DNA of 13,447 nucleotides. It comes from Veillonella sp. (GTDB lineage Bacteria > Bacillota > Negativicutes > Veillonellales > Veillonellaceae). The notes under the pieces were generated by a model. The model saw nothing but the letters and a program-made list of their open reading frames with translations. It ran no database searches and was not told the origin of the DNA. Numbering within the stretch: position 1 is the first letter of the stretch; the number at the start of each line of letters is the position of its first letter. Positions 1 through 6,663 of this stretch are shown here, in pieces. The stretch is from contig JAIITD010000034.1 of NCBI GenBank assembly GCA_022737715.1, forward strand, positions 1 to 13,447. Direction: 5' to 3'. The position numbers and the translations under genes are program-made.

Positions 1-29
1 AGCTGCCCTAGGGCAGCTTTTTGTTTTGT
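1..29 (+). terminator. Intrinsic terminator of a plus-strand gene lying left of the window
   Basis: Arms AGCTGCCC (1-8) and GGGCAGCT (11-18) form a perfect hairpin around a two-base centre, followed by TTTTTGTTTTG. This is a textbook rho-independent terminator on the plus strand, so it should end a gene outside the window. The TAG stop of the minus-strand pseudouridine synthase gene sits in the loop and its last codons overlap the T-tract, so the two transcription units converge and overlap here. Whether it also terminates on the minus strand depends on bases before position 1. Confidence 0.75.
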
Positions 30-895
30 AATTCACGTCCTAAATCAGAAGGTACAGGGGCGATAACAGTCACCTGTTCAGATTGTCCATATGGTATAAA
101 TGTCAACGAATAGGCATGTAAGGCCTGTCTCGTATACGGTTTATTCCGCATACCATACATAGCATCACCGATAATAGGGTGACCAATATGAGCCATATGA
201 ACGCGGATTTGATGCGTTCGTCCGGTTAGCAATGTAAACTCTAACAAGGACTGCACATCATCATGTTCAATCACACGATATTCGGTTACAGCCTCTTGAC
301 CAAATTCATCAACACAACGGCGATTATCAAATACTGGATCAACACCAATAGGTTCATTCACGATGCCATCAGATGTAATATTTCCTTCTACGAGGCCGCG
401 ATAAATACGATGAATATGCCCTTCTTGTAACTGTTTAGTATAATATTGTTCTGCTTCACGGGTTTTGCCAAACATAATAACACCTGTTGTATCTCTATCT
501 AAGCGATGAACAGGGCGAATTTTATGAACTTCTCCTCGTTTAGCATAATAGCCTGCTACCAGATTGCTCAATGTATGATGTTTTGTTTGACCTGCAGGAT
601 GAACTAGCATAAACGGAGGCTTGTAAACCACAAGGGTGTGAGCATCCTCATAGAGGACCTCAATAGGTCCTTTTTCAACCTCTACACCATAGTCCTTATC
701 CTGTGGCAACTCAATAGTAATAATGTCCCCTTTTCTTATCATTCGTTTTGAATGAGCAACGCGGCTATTTACCTTCACCCGTTTCTTACGAAATATCATC
801 TGTATATTTCGAGAGGATAATGAAAACCGTTCCTTTACATAAGCAGATACCGTTGTATCTACTTCTTCTTTTACTGTATATGTTTTCCAGCTCAT
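8..895 (-). CDS. RluA-family 23S rRNA pseudouridine synthase (RluD-like)
   Basis: The enzyme should isomerise specific uridines in rRNA (or tRNA) to pseudouridine in the cytoplasm. The protein has 295 residues, usual for RluA/RluD types. Residues about 15-62 look like an S4 RNA-binding domain, rich in Arg and Lys and containing KVNSRVAHSKRMIRKGD. The catalytic domain follows from about residue 78 with LYEDAHTLVVYKPP. The family signature HRLDRDTTG is at 130-138, making Asp133 the predicted nucleophile. GRTHQIRVH near residue 226 is the conserved C-terminal motif. The gene starts one base after the stop of the upstream acetyltransferase gene (TAA-T-ATG), so the two are probably co-transcribed and translationally coupled. 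Its ribosome binding site, GGTGG, is weak, which fits coupling. Which uridine it modifies cannot be told from sequence. Confidence 0.93.
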   Translation of the reverse strand: MSWKTYTVKEEVDTTVSAYVKERFSLSSRNIQMIFRKKRVKVNSRVAHSKRMIRKGDIITIELPQDKDYGVEVEKGPIEVLYEDAHTLVVYKPPFMLVHPAGQTKHHTLSNLVAGYYAKRGEVHKIRPVHRLDRDTTGVIMFGKTREAEQYYTKQLQEGHIHRIYRGLVEGNITSDGIVNEPIGVDPVFDNRRCVDEFGQEAVTEYRVIEHDDVQSLLEFTLLTGRTHQIRVHMAHIGHPIIGDAMYGMRNKPYTRQALHAYSLTFIPYGQSEQVTVIAPVPSDLGRELQNKKLP

Positions 896-896
896 A

Positions 897-2090
897 TTAC
901 CACCATTCGTTGATATATGTATTTTGTTTAGGATATACCATATCTAGATAATCAATCCAATGAGATTCGCCTTGTAATTTACCTTCAAACACAAGATTTT
1001 TAGCTGAAACAGCACCCATCAACAAAGCTGCTAGACCGCCAATGTCTATAGTGATGTCGATTTCATTCACCGCTTCATCAGAAATGCGTTTTACATTAGG
1101 TAGACTACTTTCACCTAGGGTAAAGGCAAATACACCATTATTCCAATCGCATAATGTATCGGTAACCTTAATATTTAGGGTAATTGGCATCATAACGGCT
1201 TCTGGATTAACGGGTACCGTGGTCAATGCTGTTTCTACGTCTACGATACGCGCCATCATATACGGCATCGTTGTATGACCTGTTTTTCCATCCGGCACAA
1301 ATCTATAACCGGTGTCATGCAACCCCTCATTCCAGCGAATACTTTCACCTTGAGAGCGATGATTATAAAAATAATTAAGCAAACCACGTTGAGCACGACG
1401 TGTTGTATATACAAATTCCGTAACCGGAATTTCAGGAGCACCCAAACGATATACGGCGTAACCCTCGATTTGACCTTCATCATTTTTTACGACCGCAATG
1501 TTCACACCTTCAGCAAAGAAGCTGCCTAACAGACGTTTCCATTCCTTCTCGCCCCGCTCTGCATAGCCGCACAAATCCTTTGTATACGCTTTGTAAACGG
1601 GATCGAGCAATGTCCATTGCTCAACATCATTTAACAATCCAAAGGATAGTGTTTTATCCGTCAAAGGACGTAAATTTTCTAACGGCATCGTCTGTACCCA
1701 TTGATGAGCATACAAATCCCAGCCATATTGTTGGTAAAATCCCGCTTTAGAAGGCATCAAAATGGTAATGCCTTGACCACGACGGCGCAATTCTTCTAGG
1801 GAGTGCAACAATAACGCACCACCTACACCGCCACGACGTGCGGCTGGATGAGTGGCAACACCAACCATGTAACTAGTAGGTAAGATGGCTCCGCGCACAT
1901 TGATGTTGTATTGGCGCAAATGCACAGTAGAAAGCAATTGCCCATCTTGAATACCTACAACAGTATTCTCTGGTTCATAACAGTTAGAAAAATAATATTG
2001 AAAGAACGGATCTTCTTTTGGTTCAAAGCAATATGCCCAAAGTGCTTCTACTTGTGGCGTATCTTGTGATGTAGCAATTCTAAAATCCAT
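897..2090 (-). CDS. Eis-like GNAT N-acetyltransferase with C-terminal sterol-carrier-like domain
   Basis: The 397-residue protein has the length and layout of the Eis family: two GNAT-type folds followed by an SCP2-like domain. The first GNAT domain (about 1-150) carries the acetyl-CoA pyrophosphate-binding signature VGVATHPAARRGGVG at 76-90 and a GFYQQYGW motif at 117-124. Residues about 290-397 form the SCP2-like tail. Mycobacterial Eis acetylates amines such as aminoglycosides and uses its C-terminal carboxylate in catalysis. This protein ends NEWW, but whether that tail acts the same way is inference and the substrate is unknown. An AAAGGG ribosome binding site lies six bases before the ATG. 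A TATAAT at 2167-2172 on the minus strand may be its -10 box. It heads a two-gene operon with the pseudouridine synthase. Confidence 0.88.
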   Translation of the reverse strand: MDFRIATSQDTPQVEALWAYCFEPKEDPFFQYYFSNCYEPENTVVGIQDGQLLSTVHLRQYNINVRGAILPTSYMVGVATHPAARRGGVGGALLLHSLEELRRRGQGITILMPSKAGFYQQYGWDLYAHQWVQTMPLENLRPLTDKTLSFGLLNDVEQWTLLDPVYKAYTKDLCGYAERGEKEWKRLLGSFFAEGVNIAVVKNDEGQIEGYAVYRLGAPEIPVTEFVYTTRRAQRGLLNYFYNHRSQGESIRWNEGLHDTGYRFVPDGKTGHTTMPYMMARIVDVETALTTVPVNPEAVMMPITLNIKVTDTLCDWNNGVFAFTLGESSLPNVKRISDEAVNEIDITIDIGGLAALLMGAVSAKNLVFEGKLQGESHWIDYLDMVYPKQNTYINEWW

Positions 2091-2180
2091 ACGATTCCCT
2101 TTCTATCCTAAACAGCTCTAGGCTATATATTTCATATAGTGGAATGTATTCACACACTCTACCCTTTATTATAACGGAAA

Positions 2181-2206
2181 AGAGTGGCACCATATAGTAC
2201 CACTCT
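2181..2206 (-). terminator. Hairpin terminator after the DUF2156 gene
   Basis: Arms AGAGTGG (2181-2187) and CCACTCT (2200-2206) pair over seven bases, with two further inner pairs and a CATATA loop. On the minus strand the stem is followed by TTT-CC, a short T-run, so termination is plausible but not strong. It separates the adaptor/DUF2156 unit from the acetyltransferase unit. No T-run follows on the plus strand. Confidence 0.55.
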
Positions 2207-2231
2207 CACATTCAGTATTAAATTAACCTGA

Positions 2232-3176
2232 TTATTTGCCACCCGTTGCATTATCTGCTTCATTTGCATATACAGCATCGTATTTTTCTGCGAAATGATC
2301 AGGATTATAAGATTCTTTCGCTTGGCGAAGACCAGGTAAGCCCATATCTTCTTCACGATTGATAAATTCTACATTACTAAATTCGTGGCGAATGAATTCA
2401 TTGTTAATTGCTTGATACAAGCCACGAATATCTGGATTAGCTTTTTCAATGTGAATCAAAGCCATTTTATCATTCATTAATTCGCCGATACTGAATGCCT
2501 CTACGCGGCCAAACAACTTAATAGCGCCGCCTTTTAGGCCTAGTACATCCCAATGATCAAAGAGTAAATTAATAGCCACTAATTCATCTTCAATACCTTC
2601 TTCATGATGAGTTTCCACCCAAGACGCTGCTGTTTCACGGCACAATGGAATGATATCTTCTGTAATTGGCACATATTCATAGTTAGAATATTGCATACGG
2701 AATTGATTCAAGTGATTTTTCTTTTGACGGAACTTCTTACCAGATAGGTTGATAAGATCTTCAGACTTATAAATATATTCGTAGTTATCACGGTCAGGTG
2801 TGAATACATAACGGCCAGGGCATAATTCCTCCATCCGTTCTTTCACAACTTTACTAATACCTTTGAAAATGAATGGTAATTTATTTTCTACAAACCATTC
2901 TTTTGCACGCAATAAACCATCTAGGAATTTCGCATCCTTACCAGCAAATGGAGGTAATAGGAACGGATCGCGCTTGCCGCCACCTTGGATGTACAATACG
3001 CCATTTTCCTCAGCCCAACGAATGCCATAGGCTTCTTGCCACATATACAATGTAGTAAAGCAATTATCTGATGCTTCGTAATGATGTTGTTCAAAATATG
3101 AATCGATTAATGGTTTATCTCTTAATTCAAAACGTTTAAATTCTAAAATAATAATCTCCTCCTTTTCAAGACTCAT
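2232..3176 (-). CDS. DUF2156 / phosphatidylglycerol lysyltransferase-domain protein
   Basis: The protein matches the soluble DUF2156 type, a double GNAT-like fold related to the C-terminal domain of MprF lipid aminoacyltransferases but lacking the membrane flippase part. Recognisable blocks are an N-terminal FKRFELRDKPLIDSYF, the stretch DRDNYEYIYKSEDLINLSGK ending in KKFRQKKNHLNQF, and a C-terminal EFINREEDMGLPGLRQAKES. Members are often annotated only by domain and their substrate is mostly unknown; aminoacyl transfer is inference. The start is uncertain. The frame is open to a GTG at 3182 and an ATG at 3176, but neither has a ribosome binding site. A perfect AAGGAGG lies inside the frame at 3164-3158 (minus), eight bases before an ATT codon at 3149. 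Starting there gives 305 residues beginning just at the conserved LEFKRF block. The gene follows the adaptor gene by about 30 bases, so they probably share a transcript. Confidence 0.8.
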   Translation of the reverse strand: MSLEKEEIIILEFKRFELRDKPLIDSYFEQHHYEASDNCFTTLYMWQEAYGIRWAEENGVLYIQGGGKRDPFLLPPFAGKDAKFLDGLLRAKEWFVENKLPFIFKGISKVVKERMEELCPGRYVFTPDRDNYEYIYKSEDLINLSGKKFRQKKNHLNQFRMQYSNYEYVPITEDIIPLCRETAASWVETHHEEGIEDELVAINLLFDHWDVLGLKGGAIKLFGRVEAFSIGELMNDKMALIHIEKANPDIRGLYQAINNEFIRHEFSNVEFINREEDMGLPGLRQAKESYNPDHFAEKYDAVYANEADNATGGK

Positions 3177-3207
3177 GGTCACTAATATCTAGCTACACAT
3201 AAGATAT

Positions 3208-4332
3208 TTATTGAACCTTTACCTTTTCACCTAGTTCAAAGGTTCCCTTAGTGGTAATAACTTGTTCGCCTTCATTAAGACCTGTCATGATGGACACATA
3301 CCCATCTTGTTCATCCCCGACTTCAACAACGCGTACATCCACCGTATTATCAGCGGTTAACACATATACATATTTACCATCTTGATTTTCACGTACTGCC
3401 CCGGCAGGAACAACGAGCATCTTAGCTTGAGCACTAGATTCGATGGTTAAACTATAAAATTCACCAGCCTTAATAGCTCCTCTTTCGTTATTGAAAGTAG
3501 CCTTAACGAGTACACTTGGTACATTTGCAGGCTGATTTGTATCTATATAGGTTAACTCACCTGGAATATCAGAATCATCAACATGCAAAGATACTTTAAT
3601 AGTTGATTTTGCCGCTGGATCAGCTAATTTCATAGCCGCATCACGAGGAATACTCAAGGATGCTACCATAGGTGTTTCTTGTTGTATCAACATAAATGGG
3701 CGGTCTGCAATCGCCATTTGACGATCTTCATTGTAAATGGCCGTCACCACACCAGCTATAGGAGCCGTAATATTAGCAGCTGCTATCTGAGCGGATACTT
3801 GAGCAATTTGTGCTTCAATAGCAGCAACGCTTGCGCCATTGCCACCACCGCCACCACCACTTGTGGTTGTCACAGTTTGAGGTCGAGACCGTTCTAGAAT
3901 ACGATTATATTCCTTTTCTGTAATATTGCCAGCTTCACGCATCTGACGTGCACTTTCAAGCTGTGCACTGCTAACCGTAGGCGCCGTCGTTGTCGTCGTT
4001 GTTTCAACAGCAGGCGTATAAGATTGGGCTGCACTAAGCTGACCTTGTAAGGACGCTAATTGTTGTTGAAGTGCAGACGTATCAATCGTCGCCACCACTT
4101 GACCTTGTGTGACCTTATCGCCTACCTTCACAGCATACGTAGCCGCACCTGACACGGCAGGTGTAATAGTTGCCTTATTAAGAGCTGTTACATTCGCTTC
4201 ATTGTGAATTTGTAACGGCATATCCTTATACGTAACATCGGCAACGGATACCGTGGACGTACCACAACCTGCAATCGCACATACAACAATGACCAACAGT
4301 GCCATTACAGCACCAAGTCGAAATTTGTTCAT
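3208..4332 (-). CDS. RND-type efflux periplasmic adaptor lipoprotein (HlyD/AcrA family)
   Basis: This is the membrane-fusion subunit that normally links an inner-membrane RND pump to an outer-membrane TolC-like channel. Residues 1-23 form a lipoprotein signal with lipobox AIAGC, so Cys23 would be lipidated. A lipoyl half-motif (VSGAATYAVKVGDKVTQGQVVATID, 60-84) precedes a helical hairpin region, and the second half (ITAPIAGVVTAIY) is at about 188-200. The beta-barrel and membrane-proximal domains follow (VPAGAVRENQDGKYVYVL). The hairpin region is odd: it holds a Thr run (111-116), a SHOCT-like segment (about 124-149) and six consecutive Gly (159-164). No pump or channel gene adjoins it, so its partner must be encoded elsewhere. 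An AAGGTG site precedes the ATG. A perfect FNR-type palindrome lies in its promoter region. Confidence 0.88.
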   Translation of the reverse strand: MNKFRLGAVMALLVIVVCAIAGCGTSTVSVADVTYKDMPLQIHNEANVTALNKATITPAVSGAATYAVKVGDKVTQGQVVATIDTSALQQQLASLQGQLSAAQSYTPAVETTTTTTAPTVSSAQLESARQMREAGNITEKEYNRILERSRPQTVTTTSGGGGGGNGASVAAIEAQIAQVSAQIAAANITAPIAGVVTAIYNEDRQMAIADRPFMLIQQETPMVASLSIPRDAAMKLADPAAKSTIKVSLHVDDSDIPGELTYIDTNQPANVPSVLVKATFNNERGAIKAGEFYSLTIESSAQAKMLVVPAGAVRENQDGKYVYVLTADNTVDVRVVEVGDEQDGYVSIMTGLNEGEQVITTKGTFELGEKVKVQ

Positions 4333-4356
4333 ACTTTCACCTTATCTCTATCCATT

Positions 4357-4376
4357 GTATTGATTTTTATCAATAC
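4357..4376. promoter_or_regulatory. FNR/CRP-type operator palindrome upstream of the efflux adaptor gene
   Basis: The sequence GTATTGATTTTTATCAATAC is a perfect inverted repeat with 8-base arms and a TTTT centre. Its core TTGAT-N4-ATCAA (4360-4373) is exactly the consensus half-site pair of E. coli FNR. It sits a few bases downstream of a TATACT -10-like box (minus strand, 4385-4380), about where transcription of the adaptor gene would begin, a position that suggests repression. A second half-site, ATCAATA, occurs at 4393-4399. The identity of the regulator is inference. Confidence 0.6.
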
Positions 4377-4379
4377 CTT

Positions 4380-4385
4380 AGTATA
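4380..4385 (-). promoter_or_regulatory. Probable -10 box of the adaptor/DUF2156 unit
   Basis: TATACT on the minus strand lies about 48 bases before the adaptor start codon. No convincing -35 box is seen at 16-18 bases upstream, which would fit a promoter that needs an activator, or simply a wrong call. Confidence 0.35.
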
Positions 4386-4458
4386 TCACAAAATCAATAA
4401 GAATTGTATGAAAGCTAATTCCCTATATGATTAGATATTACTAGGCAGAAATAATATC

Positions 4459-4467
4459 TGATATAAT
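4459..4467 (+). promoter_or_regulatory. Extended -10 promoter of the aldo/keto reductase gene
   Basis: TGATATAAT matches the extended -10 form (TGnTATAAT) and lies about 33 bases before the ATG at 4501. The -35 region is poor (TACTAG), which is typical when the extended -10 carries recognition. Confidence 0.55.
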
Positions 4468-4500
4468 ATTCCTGAACAAGTATACATATGGAGGTTTCTC

Positions 4501-5352
4501 ATGGAAGAACGTATGGATTTTAGAATTTTAAATAATGGTAGCTTTGTACCATCTATCGGATTTGGCACCTACAAAACAGGAACGCCAGAAGAAACAGAAC
4601 AAGCAGTAACCAATGCATTGCATGCAGGCTATCGCTTGCTCGATACGGCTGCCTACTATGACAACGAAGAAGCTGTTGGCAAGGGCATTCACGCGTCTGG
4701 TATCAAACGCACGGATATCATCATTACCACAAAAATTTGGCATACTGACGCAGGCTATGATAATACGATGCGCGCTGTTGAAAGCTCTTTAAAAAAATTA
4801 GATACCAATTATATCGACATTATGCTCATTCACCAACCATTAGGTGATTACTACGGTTCTTGGCGCGCTATGGAGGAATTATACGACCAAAACGTGCTAC
4901 GCGGTTTAGGTCTTTCCAACTTCTACGAAGACCGATTAATTGATTTGTTGTACCACTGCAATGTAAAACCAGTGGTGAACCAAATTGAATGTCACCCATT
5001 TAACCAACGTCAAGCCCTTATTCAATTAATGCGAAAACATCAAGTCGTAGGCATGGCATGGTCCCCATTTACACGCGATCGCCAACCTATATTTGACCAC
5101 CCTATCATCAAAAGCTTGGCAGAAAAATATGGTAAAACGAAGCATCAAATCATCTTGCGTTGGCATATCCAACGAGGCATCATTCCATTGCCAAAAGCAA
5201 CAAGCCTAGAACATATGAAGTCCAACTTTGACGTCTTTGACTTCAAATTATCCATTACAGATATGGATCTCATGGAGCTACTTGATCAAAGAGCGTTTTT
5301 GGAAAATCATCATACTGCTGCAGGGCTTGAGCGGATTTTACAACTAAAATAG
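4501..5352 (+). CDS. Aldo/keto reductase (NADPH-dependent oxidoreductase)
   Basis: A 283-residue single-domain aldo/keto reductase, the usual size for bacterial 2,5-diketo-gluconate-reductase-like members. Such enzymes reduce aldehydes or ketones with NADPH in the cytoplasm. The full catalytic tetrad is visible: Asp48 and Tyr53 in LDTAAYYDNE, Lys78 in TTKIW and His111 in LIHQP. Later family marks are GLSNF near 137, NQIECHP near 160 and the cofactor-binding segment IPLPKATS near 214. GGAGG sits six to seven bases before the first ATG, which decides this start over the internal ATG five codons in. It is transcribed alone and divergently from the adaptor gene. Its actual substrate cannot be told; detoxification of reactive carbonyls is a reasonable guess only. 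Confidence 0.93.
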   Translation: MEERMDFRILNNGSFVPSIGFGTYKTGTPEETEQAVTNALHAGYRLLDTAAYYDNEEAVGKGIHASGIKRTDIIITTKIWHTDAGYDNTMRAVESSLKKLDTNYIDIMLIHQPLGDYYGSWRAMEELYDQNVLRGLGLSNFYEDRLIDLLYHCNVKPVVNQIECHPFNQRQALIQLMRKHQVVGMAWSPFTRDRQPIFDHPIIKSLAEKYGKTKHQIILRWHIQRGIIPLPKATSLEHMKSNFDVFDFKLSITDMDLMELLDQRAFLENHHTAAGLERILQLK

Positions 5353-5408
5353 TTATAGTTTATGAATCCTCGCATTCTTATCTCTAGCGGCATACATAAA
5401 TGAAATAT

Positions 5409-5488
5409 CCCCTCCGTCAAGCCTCCACCGGCCGGGTCTGACTTCGCCCTGCGGGCTCCGCAGGGCCAAAGTCGTTTGACGAAAGGGG
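5409..5488. repeat. GC-rich folded intergenic element between convergent genes
   Basis: This segment is strikingly GC-rich compared with its surroundings and can fold into nested stems. Outer arms CCCCT-CCGTCAA (5409-5420) and TTGACG-AAAGGGG (5476-5488) pair with small bulges. Inside, GACTT (5440-5444) pairs with AAGTC (5469-5473), and CCCTGCGG (5447-5454) pairs perfectly with CCGCAGGG (5458-5465) around a GCT loop. A small CCGGCCGG palindrome lies at 5429-5436. No T-run follows on either strand, so it is not a classical terminator, though it could block read-through between the reductase and azlD. It resembles REP-like extragenic palindromes; copy number in the genome is unknown here. Confidence 0.6.
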
Positions 5489-5493
5489 AAATG

Positions 5494-5817
5494 TTAAATA
5501 TTTTGTACGATAAGCACATACACTATAGTACCTGCAGCAATGGATATGAGCATGTTACGTTTCCATAGGTGTAAACCTACGGTAACCAGTAATGCAATTA
5601 ATTCAGGGATACCATAAGGATATGCTAAAAGAACGGTTTCCTTAAAGGTATATACGACGAGCATACCCATAACGGCAGCAGGTAATACTTTACCTAAATA
5701 GAGTACAAAATCTGGCGCCTTTTTTCCTGGTGGAAATACGAGGAACGCACCAAAACGAGTGAGTAATGTACCGGCTACGACAATAGCAACGGTAATGACC
5801 ATTTCTGTACTAGTCAA
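5494..5817 (-). CDS. azlD: AzlD family branched-chain amino acid exporter subunit
   Basis: A small, very hydrophobic protein of 107 residues with about four membrane segments, typical of AzlD, the small partner of AzlC. The pair is associated with export of branched-chain amino acids and analogues. Characteristic is the early ITVAIVVAGTLLTRFGAFLVFP stretch, the region where AzlD proteins carry a conserved TxxxR-type motif. The start is taken as TTG at 5817: GGGGAGG lies eight bases before it, inside the end of azlC. The upstream in-frame ATG at 5844 would lie before that ribosome binding site. The TTG overlaps the last codons and stop of azlC by eight bases, so translation is coupled. The gene ends beside a GC-rich folded element and converges with the aldo/keto reductase gene. 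Confidence 0.88.
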   Translation of the reverse strand: MTSTEMVITVAIVVAGTLLTRFGAFLVFPPGKKAPDFVLYLGKVLPAAVMGMLVVYTFKETVLLAYPYGIPELIALLVTVGLHLWKRNMLISIAAGTIVYVLIVQNI

Positions 5818-6526
5818 GATGAACACCTCCCCATTTGTACGCAATATAGCAAACCACCAGCATACAGCTCATAGATAGAAGCATAAAGAGCGATTTCCCT
5901 ACTAATAAGAGCATGGCTACCGCCATAGCTGCACCAGCTACACCAAAGGCTCGAATCTTATTATTCTTTGCATTGAGTAACATTTCAAGAAATACCACAA
6001 TGAATAGCCCTGGTAATACAAAATCGATGCCTCGTAAATCTACGGTAGCCAATAGATTGCCAAACAGACCACCTACAAAGGTGCTAAACACCCAGAATAC
6101 GTAGTTTAGCCAAGACACGTGGAAGTAAAACCACTTTTCATCTACATCATCGGGCAATCTTGTAGACATATTGATAGCAAAACTTTCATCACACATCCAA
6201 GCAACGGTAGGAAACCACTTCCAACCCATATGAACATATCGTTGTAGCGCAGATAAACCGTAGAAAAAATGACGACCATTAACGAACATAGTCAAAACGA
6301 AGGCATTAATAGGATCAAATCCAGCCATCAGCATACCTATCGTTACAAACTCCATGGAGCCTGCAAAAATGGTTGCTGCCAAAACAGGTGGTGTCCACCA
6401 AGGGAAACCTTGGCTCGTAGCATATAAACCAAATCCTAAGCCTATGAAAAAGAAGCTGATGCCCATAGGAATCATAATAGGAAAAGCATAACTAAAAGCT
6501 TCACGTCCTTTATGTAATTGTTCCAT
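5810..6526 (-). CDS. azlC: AzlC family branched-chain amino acid exporter subunit
   Basis: The large membrane subunit of the AzlCD exporter, 238 residues from the chosen start and many hydrophobic segments. Family marks are FSYAFPIMIPMGISFFFIGLGFG near the N-terminus, AATIFAGSMEFVTIGML, and the conserved FVNGRHFFYGLS block. WMCDESFAI follows and is also typical. The ATG at 6526 is preferred because GAAGG lies about ten bases upstream. An in-frame ATG at 6547 would add seven residues but has no ribosome binding site. With azlD it forms a two-gene unit. Amino acid efflux suits an organism living on amino acid and lactate metabolism, but the exported substrate is family knowledge, not shown here. 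Confidence 0.92.
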   Translation of the reverse strand: MEQLHKGREAFSYAFPIMIPMGISFFFIGLGFGLYATSQGFPWWTPPVLAATIFAGSMEFVTIGMLMAGFDPINAFVLTMFVNGRHFFYGLSALQRYVHMGWKWFPTVAWMCDESFAINMSTRLPDDVDEKWFYFHVSWLNYVFWVFSTFVGGLFGNLLATVDLRGIDFVLPGLFIVVFLEMLLNAKNNKIRAFGVAGAAMAVAMLLLVGKSLFMLLSMSCMLVVCYIAYKWGGVHLD

Positions 6527-6577
6527 TAATATATCGCCTTCTTTCATTTACACTAGATTATGATATTTATAAAATGT

Positions 6578-6594
6578 ATATAATACCATTATAT
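6578..6594 (-). promoter_or_regulatory. azlCD promoter -10 box inside a short AT-rich palindrome
   Basis: ATATAAT-ACC-ATTATAT is a perfect 7-base inverted repeat. Its minus-strand TATAAT (6593-6588) is the best -10 candidate for azlCD, about 65 bases before the start codon. The palindrome could be an operator or just chance in AT-rich DNA. The -35 match (TTCTTT at a 17-base spacing) is weak. Confidence 0.35.
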
Positions 6595-6610
6595 TCCCCA
6601 TACAATGTAC

Positions 6611-6641
6611 AAAGAAAAGACACCTACCAGGTGTCTTTTCT
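6611..6641 (-). terminator. Intrinsic terminator of the alcohol dehydrogenase gene
   Basis: Arms of 13 bases, 6613-6625 and 6629-6641, pair perfectly with core GACACCT/AGGTGTC around a three-base loop. On the minus strand the GC core is followed by TTTTCTTT. It lies 23 bases after the dehydrogenase stop codon. The symmetry would allow some termination on the plus strand too. Confidence 0.85.
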
Positions 6642-6663
6642 AATATATACACTATTCTATTAA

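Noticed and set aside
748..951. Small plus-strand frame with a hydrophobic run, possible membrane peptide
   Set aside because: It overlaps the pseudouridine synthase and acetyltransferase genes antisense and has no ribosome binding site; the Leu/Tyr-rich run is the complement of coding sequence.
1042..1529. Overlapping plus- and minus-strand frames inside the acetyltransferase gene
   Set aside because: They lie wholly within a well-supported gene and show no domain-like composition.
5310..5519. Minus-strand 69-codon frame across the GC-rich element
   Set aside because: It runs through palindromic DNA between two convergent genes and overlaps both; no ribosome binding site and no recognisable protein pattern.
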